24,465 nt of DNA from a virus. Position numbers and translations under genes: made by a program. The stretch is taken from IMG/VR virus record IMGVR_UViG_3300009165_000547, positions 1 through 24,465 of that record. The stretch is one strand, 5' to 3'. Below are positions 8,386-16,127 of the stretch, piece after piece (positions within the stretch are counted from its first letter, which is position 1; every line of letters begins with the position of its first letter). The notes beneath the pieces were generated by a model. It was not told the DNA's origin. It did no database searches and saw only the letters and a list, made by a program, of their open reading frames with translations.

Positions 8386-9441
8386 TTATCCATTTTGTTG
8401 TTTTGCGAGGCGCAGGGCGTAGGCCACCATGTCCTCGTTGTTAAGCAACTGTACGTCCTTGTCGGCGGCACTCGGCTTAACTTCGGATTTACCGCCGCCA
8501 CCGGAAGATGATTTAATCATGGTCGGGCCAGCCTCTTTCTTTTTGGACTGTTTCTCGGCAAACTTGTTCTCTAACGCTTCCCGTAGTTTTGGATTGGCAT
8601 CGAGTAGTTTGTCAAGATTGTCCACGCTGGACAAACCCACGGTTTCTGAAATATACCGCAAGCCGTCCTCTACTGAAATATACGGCTCACCATTCAAAGA
8701 ACGAATCTGATTTTCGGCTAAGACTTTGGCTAGGGTCAATTCCCTCCATTCTGGAGTGGCTGGTACGCCGTACTCCTTTGCCTTTTCCATGAAGGTAATG
8801 TTGAACTGTTGTGCGGCGATTTTCTGCTGTTCGGCTTGGAAAACCTGCCGTTCACCATCTCGCTCCCGCTGAATCTGCGCCACCATTTCTTTGGTCTCGC
8901 GGATTTCCTTGCGGTAGTTAGCCAGTTCCTCTCCAAAATCTTCCTTTTCTTTTTCAAAGAGTTTGGCGGCATCTTCTTTGGCCTTTCGCTCGGCATCTTC
9001 CCGGCCCTGCTTCAAAAGAGCCTGATAGTTTTTCTCTATCTCGGCGGCCCTCTGCAACTTGGGTGTCAATCCACTCATCACGGACGCTTGGATTAACTTG
9101 CCCTCTTCACTAAGGCGGGAACTGTCGAGCCGTGCCAGATCGCCATGAACTCTCAGTTCGTTCTTAATTTCTTCCGGCGTATAGAGCGGCTTGGTTTCTG
9201 GTTTAGCCGTGTCGGGTGCTGGCGTTTCGGCCTTTACCTCGGCTTGCGGTTCTTCCTTTACCTCGGCCACTTCTTCTTTAGTTTCTTCTTTTACTTCCTC
9301 TTTCGGTTGATCGTCCGCAACGGCCTCTTTCTGCTCTTTCTCTGTTTCACCATGAAGCATAGCCATCGCTTCATTGAATGTCTGATCTTCTAAACTCTGC
9401 GTTGCGATTCCGTTAGATTCGTTTTTGTTTTCGTCGGACAT
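8386..9441 (-). CDS. Capsid scaffolding protein
   Basis: The 351-residue protein has a strong AAGGAG site. The first 100 residues are extremely acidic with Lys/Glu/Val/Pro repeats (EEVKEETKEEVAEVKEEP). A long predicted coiled coil runs from about residue 120 to 215 (KNYQALLKQGREDAERKAKE, then RKEIRETKEMVAQIQRERDG). A Lys-rich segment with Gly run (SSSGGGGKS) lies near residue 315. Disordered acidic N-terminus, central coiled coil and basic C-terminal region are the known design of internal scaffolds that bind coat subunits. It sits between portal and coat genes, as in P22-like phages. No protease motif is visible. Confidence 0.8.
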   Translation of the reverse strand: MSDENKNESNGIATQSLEDQTFNEAMAMLHGETEKEQKEAVADDQPKEEVKEETKEEVAEVKEEPQAEVKAETPAPDTAKPETKPLYTPEEIKNELRVHGDLARLDSSRLSEEGKLIQASVMSGLTPKLQRAAEIEKNYQALLKQGREDAERKAKEDAAKLFEKEKEDFGEELANYRKEIRETKEMVAQIQRERDGERQVFQAEQQKIAAQQFNITFMEKAKEYGVPATPEWRELTLAKVLAENQIRSLNGEPYISVEDGLRYISETVGLSSVDNLDKLLDANPKLREALENKFAEKQSKKKEAGPTMIKSSSGGGGKSEVKPSAADKDVQLLNNEDMVAYALRLAKQQNG

Positions 9442-9444
9442 AAA

Positions 9445-11391
9445 TTAAACTCCTTGGAGTGCTTGCGCTTGCTCCATATCATTAGGAACGGGTTGGCCCG
9501 TTGCCTGCCTGCGATTTGCTCCGGCCTCGGCCCTCTCGGTGGCCGTGTCTGTTTGCGGTTTCTGGTTCCCCGGCCCCATCATGGGCGGGGGCTGTTGCGC
9601 CATCATTTGTTGCATCATCTGCGCCTGCATACGCATATTCATTTCGGTAATATATCCGTCAATGGAGGCGCGTTGCTCGGTGGTCAATTTCATCCATTCC
9701 GGCTTCTTGGTAAAATCAGTAAACACCTTGATATGAACCGGATAGTTGGCATACTGGCTGACCTCAACACTATTGCCAAGCAATATCTGCTCAAGGTAAA
9801 CCCTGGCCTGTTTCTGGTCAAGGAACGTATCTTCCGACAACTTATTCAAGCCGCCGTATTCCATAACCTGCTTGCCGAAAGATTGCCAATCGAAACCCTG
9901 TATTTTGTCGAACAGGCCAGTAGTGGCAAACTGAATCATCTGATCCATACGGGCCTCTTGACTCTCGGAGAATCCGGCACCAATATCACACGTAAAGTCT
10001 GGAGATTTTAAATACTTATTGGCATTAAACCATTGCACTTCTGGCATCCGGTTATCGCCAAGAATCTCAACTTGACTTTTTTCTGGATAATACTTTTTGG
10101 CAAGGAAAAACCAGCGGCGCATGATGTTCTGCATATAATCAGAAGTTTCCGCAATATCTGGTGCAAAGATTACAGCCGTGCTTTGTTTCAGTTCCTTGAT
10201 AACTCCGGGGCTGGTCTGCGAACCACGATAGGGAATGTCGCCAGAATCAGATTCGGCAAATCCGGTTATAAACCTCATCTTGCGTAAAATATCCCACCAG
10301 CGGCCTGCGATCTGTTCTGGAACCGGGATGCCCTGTTTTAGTTCCGGCATATCATTGTCATAGTCAATTCTTTCGCTTTCTTCATTTTTAAATGCGGATT
10401 GAAGAACGCTGGAATTTCTATTTACAAGCCACTTTCCAACACCCATGAACGAGGCGTTGCCCTGCACAATGCTTTCAACACGGTTCATATCCCTCTGCGG
10501 AACCAGAATGTCCTTCAAAACCCCATCTCCGCATAATTCGTCTGGTAGCGGCTTAACACGGAACGTAAAAAACGGTAGCATGTCCGGCTCGGTATTATCT
10601 TCGTCAACCAGAACCTTGCCACCGGCCACTATAACGTGCTTGCCATTGGGGTAGTCCCGACACGCCTTAAACCAAATGTCATTAACTATAACAGTATTAT
10701 CTTTTCCAGACTGGGCGGATATATAGTCATCAACACGCTTGCCGCCAGCGATACGCTTTTCGTCTATTTCGGCTTTTTCGTCTGCCTTTAAAGAATCTTT
10801 CGGCAGATTAAATAATTCCTCAGTAAACGCCTTGTCTTGTGGAAAACCATCTGAGGCCCAAAGCATATCTTCATCACGCCTAGCGCCAGCATTACAGCGG
10901 AAATAAAATGGATTAATTGTAGCCCATTCAACTTCACCGACATAATTTCCGCTTACTTTTCGCTTATCGTAATAAATTTTTCCAATCCCAAGCCCAGTAA
11001 TTGCCCCCCATTGAACTTGATGGCGAAGTATCTTGGAACCGAAAACACAGTTTTTCCACCAATGCTCTATCATGCCATTTCCGACCTTGACCGTATTAAT
11101 GTCCTCATCTTCCGTATTGCTCGGAAGCGGACGGAACTTGGGCATCGGATCGTCTTTAAGCATTTTAGAAACAAATAGGTTTACAAACGGTCGGCAAGCA
11201 TTATAGATACAACGGGCCTCTCTCGCTACGTTTACTTCACGCAAAAGGCCAAGCGTCTGATCCCAATAGCGGTACTGATCGCCACGGTAGAATGCGTATT
11301 CCTGCGCCCACAATCCGTGTTTGTTTGTGGTTATCGGATGTTCCTTTATGTTTTCTTTAACCCAAGCAATCCAATCTGTTTTTTCAGCCAT
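9445..11391 (-). CDS. Portal protein
   Basis: From the ATG at 11391, preceded by an AGGGTGG-like site, the protein has 648 residues; a GTG three codons upstream is possible but lacks spacing to a site. It begins MAEKTDWIAWVKENIKEHPI and contains YRYWDQTLGLLREVNV, a TINPFYFRCNAGARRDEDM block and VPQRDMNRVESIVQGNAS. A FITGFAESDSGDIPYRGSQT segment is followed by the long-helix stem. This is the familiar layout of portals that form the dodecameric DNA channel at one capsid vertex. The C-terminal 70 residues are Met/Gln-rich (MQAQMMQQMMAQQPPPMM) and then polar, probably a flexible barrel or tail. It lies between TerL and scaffold. Confidence 0.88.
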   Translation of the reverse strand: MAEKTDWIAWVKENIKEHPITTNKHGLWAQEYAFYRGDQYRYWDQTLGLLREVNVAREARCIYNACRPFVNLFVSKMLKDDPMPKFRPLPSNTEDEDINTVKVGNGMIEHWWKNCVFGSKILRHQVQWGAITGLGIGKIYYDKRKVSGNYVGEVEWATINPFYFRCNAGARRDEDMLWASDGFPQDKAFTEELFNLPKDSLKADEKAEIDEKRIAGGKRVDDYISAQSGKDNTVIVNDIWFKACRDYPNGKHVIVAGGKVLVDEDNTEPDMLPFFTFRVKPLPDELCGDGVLKDILVPQRDMNRVESIVQGNASFMGVGKWLVNRNSSVLQSAFKNEESERIDYDNDMPELKQGIPVPEQIAGRWWDILRKMRFITGFAESDSGDIPYRGSQTSPGVIKELKQSTAVIFAPDIAETSDYMQNIMRRWFFLAKKYYPEKSQVEILGDNRMPEVQWFNANKYLKSPDFTCDIGAGFSESQEARMDQMIQFATTGLFDKIQGFDWQSFGKQVMEYGGLNKLSEDTFLDQKQARVYLEQILLGNSVEVSQYANYPVHIKVFTDFTKKPEWMKLTTEQRASIDGYITEMNMRMQAQMMQQMMAQQPPPMMGPGNQKPQTDTATERAEAGANRRQATGQPVPNDMEQAQALQGV

Positions 11392-11393
11392 TT

Positions 11394-11711
11394 CTACCAC
11401 CCTTTATCAATGGGCACTTCGTGGTACTCGCCGTCATCACACAACCGCCTGACTGTCGCCGGGGCATTTTCCTTAATCCTGACAATATCTTCTATCTTGG
11501 CGGCGAAGTCTTTATTGAATGTAACCTTGAAAAATGACACCATCTCTGCCATTTTAGCATTGTTATCTTCCAATGCGCCACGTATAAGTTGGCTTACCAC
11601 CCATTCCTGTTCGTTCAGTTTAAGAATTTTATGCAGAAACCACGCAATCCCGGCCAGCAGGGAGATAATCGAAATGCTAATAAAAGCGTTCAATATCACG
11701 ATAAGACTCAT
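11394..11711 (-). CDS. Small single-pass membrane protein
   Basis: The 105-residue protein starts at an ATG after AAGGGGGGT and overlaps the end of TerL by 35 bases; it ends just before the portal start. Residues 4-26 (IVILNAFISISIISLLAGIA) are a clear transmembrane helix. The remainder is a soluble helical domain (EWVVSQLIRGALEDNNAKMA, then EDIVRIKENAPATVRRL). A membrane protein inside the packaging block is unexpected. A holin- or inner-membrane spanin-like function is possible from shape alone, but no lysis gene is nearby. No lipobox or second hydrophobic segment is seen, and the family is not recognised. Confidence 0.75.
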   Translation of the reverse strand: MSLIVILNAFISISIISLLAGIAWFLHKILKLNEQEWVVSQLIRGALEDNNAKMAEMVSFFKVTFNKDFAAKIEDIVRIKENAPATVRRLCDDGEYHEVPIDKGW

Positions 11712-13290
11712 GTACCCCCCTTAAATTTTCAACGTCGTCATGGTGTTTCTTTCTCTCGTCATATTCCTTATTGATGGAAGCCCAAATACGGTGGTTTTCC
11801 TCGTTGTCCAAATCCTGTTGCGTCTTGATAATTTCCGGCTTGTATGCAATATCGAGAATATAGGCCATAGCGTCCATAAGGTCGTCGCCACGCCGCATAT
11901 CTTCGCCACGGAACTTATACATTTCATCTTCCAGTTTACGCAGGCCACGAACCATGAACAGCCGCCCATCTTCCAGAACGCTGGTCATGGCCTTTATGCG
12001 CTCCGGCTTGGTGCGGTTGCCTGGTTTCAGTTCTATTAGGCCAAAATTGATGCCGGTTCTGCGCTTTTCTTCGATGAGCCGTTTCTGCACAAATCCGAAT
12101 GAGCGAGTTTCAACGCCGACAACTTTCAGATTGTCCTTGAAGCGTTGTGCTACCTCAAATATTTTGTCGGTGGTTCCAGTATCTCCCCACTTGTCTTTCT
12201 CGGCGTATAGGACATAAAAATTGTTCTGCTGGTCAACCCCGATAACCACAATGGCACTATCGTCAGCCCACACCTGCTTGGAATAGGCGAAGTCGCAGAG
12301 CAGGAACACATTCATTTTCTTGTCAATATCATTCGGGCTAAAATAATTTACCTTGTCCAGATCGAAGCCGACGGAGCCGGGAGGCCTTGGGTCAAGCATG
12401 AACTGTCTGAGCCATGAGCCATAGGCCGATATGCCGTTGTCTATCTTCTCATCTCTGGTTTTCAAAACCTTATCAGTTGGAAATCTGTCATCCCAAATCG
12501 AGTTGCCTTCCGCTATGCCCAACATTTCAGACATGGGCTTTCCAACCCTGTCGTCGCCGTGGAAAACGCCGCCAATTCTATCGTCAACCAGTATCGGGTA
12601 GCGGAGCGTCATAACGCCGTGCCTGCGGCGGCTGATGCGCCGGGTAACGCAGTCATGGGCAAACGGAGTGCCGATAAGAATAATCGGCGCACCAGGCTCC
12701 ATAGCAGGCTCAACAACCTCGTCTATGTAGCGCACGTTTTGGTCAACAATGTCAATGGAATACGCTTCTTCGGGATTTTCCATGTCATCCCCGATGAAGC
12801 GGCCTATTCTGTTTTCCTTGTATCTAAGGCCAGTTTTCTGCGAGTTGCGGCCCCTGGACAATATCTGAAAATCAAACGGGTGTTCGCCGTCGCAACTCAT
12901 TTCAATCAACTGTTTCCTATCCTTTATCATCTTGGCATTGGGAAACATGATGGAGAATTTCTCCGACTTGAGAAAATCGGAGCAACGGCTTATGATTCTC
13001 TGCGCCGCATCATCGGCGTATGAGGTTATGACGGTGAACTTTAGGCCGTTGTAAACGCTGTCATGGGTGGTTAGCAGTTCGGAGATCAATAATGTTTTGG
13101 CCGCACCACGCATACACTCAATGACGATAATATTTACGTCCTTGGGCCTGTTCTGGATACGGTTAATCATGTCATAATGAAACGAGGCGAACTTGTTTTT
13201 AAAATACTGCGGTGCCCACACCCGACCGGCAAACAGCGGCTTTTCCTTGCAGGCAAGGTTTAGGTTATGCAGTTGTTCAGCGTCGTTCAT
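11677..13290 (-). CDS. Terminase large subunit (ATPase/nuclease)
   Basis: This 537-residue protein is the DNA-packaging motor that hydrolyses ATP and cuts the concatemer. Walker A is at residues 59-66 (CMRGAAKT) after a hydrophobic strand. Walker B is FIGDD at 165-169, followed by Glu171 as likely catalytic carboxylate. The coupling motif ILIGTPF is near 204-210. The RNase-H-like nuclease domain starts with LLCDFAYS (Asp333) and includes WADDSAIVVIGVD. It ends with RRGDDLMDAMAYIL (Asp469/470, Asp473), which fits the third acidic position. The length is typical of the family. The start ATG lacks a clear ribosome-binding site. The gene lies six bases after a 69-residue gene and overlaps the membrane-protein gene. 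Confidence 0.95.
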   Translation of the reverse strand: MNDAEQLHNLNLACKEKPLFAGRVWAPQYFKNKFASFHYDMINRIQNRPKDVNIIVIECMRGAAKTLLISELLTTHDSVYNGLKFTVITSYADDAAQRIISRCSDFLKSEKFSIMFPNAKMIKDRKQLIEMSCDGEHPFDFQILSRGRNSQKTGLRYKENRIGRFIGDDMENPEEAYSIDIVDQNVRYIDEVVEPAMEPGAPIILIGTPFAHDCVTRRISRRRHGVMTLRYPILVDDRIGGVFHGDDRVGKPMSEMLGIAEGNSIWDDRFPTDKVLKTRDEKIDNGISAYGSWLRQFMLDPRPPGSVGFDLDKVNYFSPNDIDKKMNVFLLCDFAYSKQVWADDSAIVVIGVDQQNNFYVLYAEKDKWGDTGTTDKIFEVAQRFKDNLKVVGVETRSFGFVQKRLIEEKRRTGINFGLIELKPGNRTKPERIKAMTSVLEDGRLFMVRGLRKLEDEMYKFRGEDMRRGDDLMDAMAYILDIAYKPEIIKTQQDLDNEENHRIWASINKEYDERKKHHDDVENLRGVHESYRDIERFY

Positions 13291-13296
13291 TGTTTT

Positions 13297-13506
13297 TTAT
13301 TTTGAAATATCCCATCCCCAACAAACACTCTCTGGCAGACTAACATCAATTATTCGATAGTATTTGTTTTTAAAAAACGAAATCTCAAAAAAATACAAAC
13401 ACACCCTTAAAATATTGTCGTGTCTTGAAATTGAAATCGCTCCTGGCCCGAAAATCTTATGTAATCGGCGTAGATCATGGCTTAATTTTTTAAACTGAAT
13501 AATCAT
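13297..13506 (-). CDS. Hypothetical small protein between terminase genes
   Basis: The 69-residue protein starts with an ATGA overlap with the stop of the small-terminase gene, implying translational coupling, and ends six bases before TerL. It is basic in the N-terminal half (MIIQFKKLSHDLRRLHKIFG) and aromatic in the second half (LYFFEISFFKNKYYRIIDV), with a CWGWD end. I do not recognise it. Its fixed position between the two terminase genes suggests a packaging accessory role, which is inference. Confidence 0.65.
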   Translation of the reverse strand: MIIQFKKLSHDLRRLHKIFGPGAISISRHDNILRVCLYFFEISFFKNKYYRIIDVSLPESVCWGWDISK

Positions 13507-14195
13507 TGTTTTATTTCTTCCAAGTCAATCGGCTTGTTAAAGTAATTCTCTTTAACCATAGACTTTTCAGCGTCCAAGGCCACGCCACGGTTTTGTTCAC
13601 CCTGAGAACGGGCGTAGTCGTTGGCCTCTTTGATTATCTCTTGCGGCAAGTCAAGCCCCTTTCGCTTAGATGCCCTATCCTTGTTCTTTTCCTCGTAATA
13701 GTTCTTGTACGCCTCGATACTGCGTATATCGCCACGGTCTATGTTCACTCCCCACTTATACATGGCAAGGGGATACAGGCCGAGCATACGCTTTTCCATG
13801 TCTGCATTGATAAAGTCGGTAACTTCTGGGGCATTTTTCCACGCAATCAGTGTATTGTGGGAAACTCCGAGGATCGGGGCCGCCTCTTCTAATGTTTGTG
13901 GATTTCTAAGGTGCGCCGGGGTCTCCAGCCAACGGGCATACGCCATCTTTTCGTCATAATAGACAAATGTGCGCCGCCCAGACATGGCCTTGAACATGGC
14001 GTATTCCTCTGCCAGATTGCAGGGGTCTTTGAAATTGAGGTATTCAAGGACAGTTTGGTTGATAATGCCGGAGCCGCCGTCAATTTTTTCTACTGCCGCC
14101 TTGCTTGCGGCATCTTGGCGATCTTTTTTCTCTTGTTTGGTGGCGGCCCTGCGTCTATTCTCAAACTCTTTTTCTTCTTCCGACATGGCCGACAC
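13503..14195 (-). CDS. Terminase small subunit
   Basis: From the GTG at 14195 the protein has 230 residues (ATG alternative at 14186). The N-terminal 35 residues are highly charged. A helix-turn-helix lies at about 101-122 (TLEEAAPILGVSHNTLIAWK), as in small terminases that recognise the packaging site. A helical oligomerisation-like region follows (LYPLAMYKWGVNIDRGDIRS, then EAYKNYYEEKNKD). Neither start has a ribosome-binding site. The same frame stays open upstream to 14333 and encodes a Cys/His-containing segment (CPYIYKEG at the start, GLCAAHARQ at the end) with no ATG, GTG or TTG, so the true N-terminus is probably longer. The gene lies directly before TerL, as usual, and is coupled to the 69-residue gene by ATGA. 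Confidence 0.82.
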   Translation of the reverse strand: MSAMSEEEKEFENRRRAATKQEKKDRQDAASKAAVEKIDGGSGIINQTVLEYLNFKDPCNLAEEYAMFKAMSGRRTFVYYDEKMAYARWLETPAHLRNPQTLEEAAPILGVSHNTLIAWKNAPEVTDFINADMEKRMLGLYPLAMYKWGVNIDRGDIRSIEAYKNYYEEKNKDRASKRKGLDLPQEIIKEANDYARSQGEQNRGVALDAEKSMVKENYFNKPIDLEEIKQ

Positions 14196-14329
14196 TTGCC
14201 GAGCGTGTGCCGCGCACAGACCGCCCCATCTTATCGAGCCATAAGCCGAATTGCACTTGTCGCCTATGCTTACCTTACCAGACTTAACGGCTTCATCGCC
14301 CTCTTTGTAGATATATGGGCAATTAATTA

Positions 14330-14638
14330 TTATTTACCGTAATCTGGATTATCCCTTGTTCGCAGATAAACAATAGCCCTAGCCAAACTGTTAATGTTAT
14401 CCTTGAATAATCCAATCCCCAAATTGCAGTAGTGGCACAAAAGGCCACGAATGTTCCCGGTAGTATGGTTATGATCTACAACAAGTCTCTTTGTGCCAAT
14501 TGGCTCATTACCGCAAATGGCACATTTTCCACCAGACCATGCAAGCATCATGGCGTAGTCCTCTTTTGATACCTTCCGGCACAGTTTGATATGTTTTGTA
14601 CCTTCGCTAGCCTTTTTCTTTTTGCGCCCTTTCTTCAT
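14330..14638 (-). CDS. HNH endonuclease, recombination endonuclease VII type
   Basis: The 102-residue protein opens with a very basic tail (MKKGRKKKKA). The zinc and catalytic core is complete: CAICG at residues 39-43, VDHNHTTG at 54-61 with the HNH-type DH-N-H, IRGLLCHYCN at 63-72, then GLFKD and an ending helix ARAIVYLR. This is the endonuclease VII family pattern (T4 gp49 relatives) that cleaves branched DNA or supports terminase cleavage. It is the first gene of the late operon, next to the small terminase, a common arrangement. There is no ribosome-binding site before the ATG. A TTGACA box lies about 36 bases upstream, so the leader is probably only a few bases. Confidence 0.9.
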   Translation of the reverse strand: MKKGRKKKKASEGTKHIKLCRKVSKEDYAMMLAWSGGKCAICGNEPIGTKRLVVDHNHTTGNIRGLLCHYCNLGIGLFKDNINSLARAIVYLRTRDNPDYGK

Positions 14639-14650
14639 TTTTATATACTT

Positions 14651-14679
14651 GGGATAGTATAAATTTTACCCATTGTCAA
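14651..14679 (-). promoter_or_regulatory. Candidate late promoter
   Basis: On the minus strand a perfect -35 box TTGACA occupies 14679-14674. With 17-base spacing the -10 would be TATCCC (14656-14651), a poor match; a better hexamer, TATACT (14661-14656), is only 12 bases away. The weak -10 spacing suggests that activation by a phage factor is needed. The predicted transcript would start within about ten bases of the HNH start codon. Confidence 0.4.
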
Positions 14680-14745
14680 CTATTTGTGGGAAATAATTAC
14701 ACGGTCGTATAAATATTATCCGACCTAAAGTAGCGTAAATATTAC
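14657..14745. promoter_or_regulatory. Three operator-like sites
   Basis: Related elements are centred at about 14664 (GTATAAATTTTACC, 14657-14670), 14714 (CGTATAAATATTATCCG, 14706-14722) and 14740 (GTAAATATTAC, 14735-14745). The middle one lies inside a near-perfect 23-bp palindrome (14703-14725) with GGTCG/CGACC arms. Centre spacings are 50 and 26 bases. The sites flank and overlap the candidate late promoter, consistent with cooperative repressor or activator binding. Confidence 0.5.
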
Positions 14746-14779
14746 ACAAAATACTTTTTTTACATAAATAAGTTTGTTG

Positions 14780-14808
14780 TTGAAATATCTCGGTAATTAT
14801 ACTATTAT
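14780..14808 (+). promoter_or_regulatory. Early promoter, probably leaderless
   Basis: TTGAAA (14780-14785), a 17-base spacer and TATTAT (14803-14808) match the sigma70 consensus at 5 of 6 positions each. The start codon of the first early gene begins seven bases after the -10 box, on the expected +1. No ribosome-binding site precedes it. Confidence 0.65.
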
Positions 14809-14814
14809 TGTGGC

Positions 14815-15033
14815 ATGGAAACAAAATGGATTTCTGTTAAGGATCGGTTGCCGGAAGATGGGGTGGAGGTTTTGATTACAGATGGGGAAAACATCGATGT
14901 TTCTTTTTGCGAATTAACATATTTCGGTGACGATCCAAACGAAATGGAGTGGTTCGGTAGAATTAGTCCGTGGCATTTTGGCAATATAACCCATTGGATG
15001 CCGCTACCCGAACTGCCGAAAGGAGTAAAATGA
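14815..15033 (+). CDS. DUF551 family protein
   Basis: This 72-residue protein is the first gene of the early operon. It carries the DUF551 signature at both ends: WISVKDRLPEDGVEVLI near the N-terminus and HWMPLPELPKG near the C-terminus, with aromatic residues between. DUF551 proteins are common small phage and prophage proteins of unknown biochemical role. No ribosome-binding site is present; the predicted transcription start coincides with the A of the ATG, so translation is probably leaderless. Its stop overlaps the next gene's start as ATGA. Confidence 0.87.
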   Translation: METKWISVKDRLPEDGVEVLITDGENIDVSFCELTYFGDDPNEMEWFGRISPWHFGNITHWMPLPELPKGVK

Positions 15034-15290
15034 AATATAAATATGCCATAAAGAATAATGAAACTGGAGAGATTAGAATTGCTGAAGGGTGTTGTGAATA
15101 TGAAGAACATAACACTGTTTGGTTTCTTACAGATGGTAATTATGGGTGCGATTGTAACAGAGAACTTGAGTGGCATCGTGCGATTGACGAAGATGATAAT
15201 TGGGAAAACACTAAATGTGGAAAAACGGAATTTTCCATTCCGTATTTAATTCTTGAAGATGGAACAAGAATAAATGTAGATGGAGATTAA
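15030..15290 (+). CDS. Small phage protein with WFLTDGNYGCDCNR motif
   Basis: The protein has 86 residues from the ATG at 15030, which follows AGGAG and overlaps the previous stop (ATGA). The open frame extends upstream to 14970, but that part lies inside the DUF551 gene. The centre carries GCCEYEEHNTVWFLTDGNYG followed by CDCNRELEWHRA, then a Cys and YLILEDGTRINVDGD at the end. The WFLTDGN...CDCNR pattern recurs in small proteins of many phages (recalled, no named function). Four Cys near the middle could bind metal. Confidence 0.75.
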   Translation: MKYKYAIKNNETGEIRIAEGCCEYEEHNTVWFLTDGNYGCDCNRELEWHRAIDEDDNWENTKCGKTEFSIPYLILEDGTRINVDGD

Positions 15291-15295
15291 TAAAA

Positions 15296-15523
15296 ATGAC
15301 AACAATATCAATAAGTAATTGCGACAATGGCTACTTGGTCAGCGCAACGCATGGATTTCTAAGCATTGGCCCAGAACTAACATTAGTGTTTTCCAATCTT
15401 GACGATGTTATAAAATGGGTGCGGGAAGAATTTTCTGAACCTAATAATTTTGAAACAGACGAATCTCCAGATTTGGTAAAGGAAGAAATGGAAAAGATAA
15501 ACAAAAAGATTGAGGAGGATTGA
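15296..15523 (+). CDS. Hypothetical acidic early protein
   Basis: This 75-residue protein starts six bases after the previous stop; no good ribosome-binding site is visible. The first 45 residues form a beta-like segment (TISISNCDNGYLVSATHGFL) leading to LDDVIKWVREEF. The rest is acidic and helical (EEMEKINKKIEED). The 'NGYLV...VF..LDD...W....F' arrangement is typical of small phage proteins that I cannot assign. It overlaps the region upstream of the next gene by its stop codon. Confidence 0.65.
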   Translation: MTTISISNCDNGYLVSATHGFLSIGPELTLVFSNLDDVIKWVREEFSEPNNFETDESPDLVKEEMEKINKKIEED

Positions 15524-15525
15524 TA

Positions 15526-15927
15526 ATGGTAAAATTTATAACGATTATTCCAAATCGCGGAAAGAAAAAACTAACCAAATTACAATTAGAATCTTTTAGG
15601 ATTAACCATCTACTCCTAAACAAAGAAGAGAATAAGAAATATGTTGTATATGGGAAAAGAATAAACAAGAATGGTGGTGTCACGATTGCCATTCTCGATG
15701 AAATTAATTGCGAAGTGTGCGGAACATCAACACGGGCAGAAAAAATACCTGGCAAATGGTTCCCACAAAATATAGGCTCGGCCACGATAAGGGGAACGGG
15801 AGAAAAATTTAATGTCGTTAAGTGTCCGTCTTGTGGGAAATACTGTTCTTTGAGTGACAAATATGAAATGATAAAAGAAATAACCGACACAAATGGCAAG
15901 ATAGATAAAGAGATTGAGGGGGAATAA
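15526..15927 (+). CDS. Early protein with split zinc ribbon
   Basis: The ATG at 15526 is seven bases after AGGAGG and gives 133 residues; a TTG two codons upstream is less likely. The N-terminal half is basic (NRGKKKLTKLQLESFRINHL). The second half has CEVCG and CPSCGKYC pairs about 40 residues apart, spaced like a zinc ribbon. A nucleic-acid or protein-binding role is plausible, but the family is not recognised. The C-terminal tail is acidic and helical. It is one of several Cys-pair proteins in this operon. Confidence 0.7.
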   Translation: MVKFITIIPNRGKKKLTKLQLESFRINHLLLNKEENKKYVVYGKRINKNGGVTIAILDEINCEVCGTSTRAEKIPGKWFPQNIGSATIRGTGEKFNVVKCPSCGKYCSLSDKYEMIKEITDTNGKIDKEIEGE

Positions 15928-15928
15928 C

Positions 15929-16126
15929 GTGATAGACCAAGAACAGAAAAACAACCAAACAGCATACGACATTTACATTTCCGTGCTTACAACGATGCGG
16001 CATTATCCTAAATTACAAAATCCGCTATTGCAGCCGTGGGAAATATCTCAAATGCTGAATGACGGCGTTCCGGTTAAGGAAATAAAGCGGATCGCCCTGG
16101 GAATTGGCGGTAATTCGGAGGTATAA
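15929..16126 (+). CDS. Hypothetical small early protein, GTG start
   Basis: The GTG at 15929 lies six bases after GAGGGGG and one base after the previous stop; an upstream TTG in frame lies inside the previous gene. The 65-residue product is VIDQEQKNNQTAYDIYISVL followed by TMRHYP and a helix-turn-helix-like part: QPWEISQMLNDGVPVKEIKR. That pattern (W-E-I-S-Q-M-L..G...K-E-I) resembles a short DNA-binding HTH, but the protein is too small to be sure. The stop is followed at once by the FmdB-like gene. Confidence 0.65.
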   Translation: MIDQEQKNNQTAYDIYISVLTTMRHYPKLQNPLLQPWEISQMLNDGVPVKEIKRIALGIGGNSEV

Positions 16127-16127
16127 A

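Larger units (their letters stand above)
14639..14814. promoter_or_regulatory. Divergent control region between late and early genes
   Basis: This 176-base AT-rich gap separates the minus-strand late operon from the plus-strand early genes and holds no plausible gene. It contains a minus-strand TTGACA, a plus-strand promoter close to consensus, and at least three sites sharing a TAAATATTA-like core. This arrangement is typical of an early/late switch controlled by a regulator binding between divergent promoters. The regulator itself is not in the window. Confidence 0.75.
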
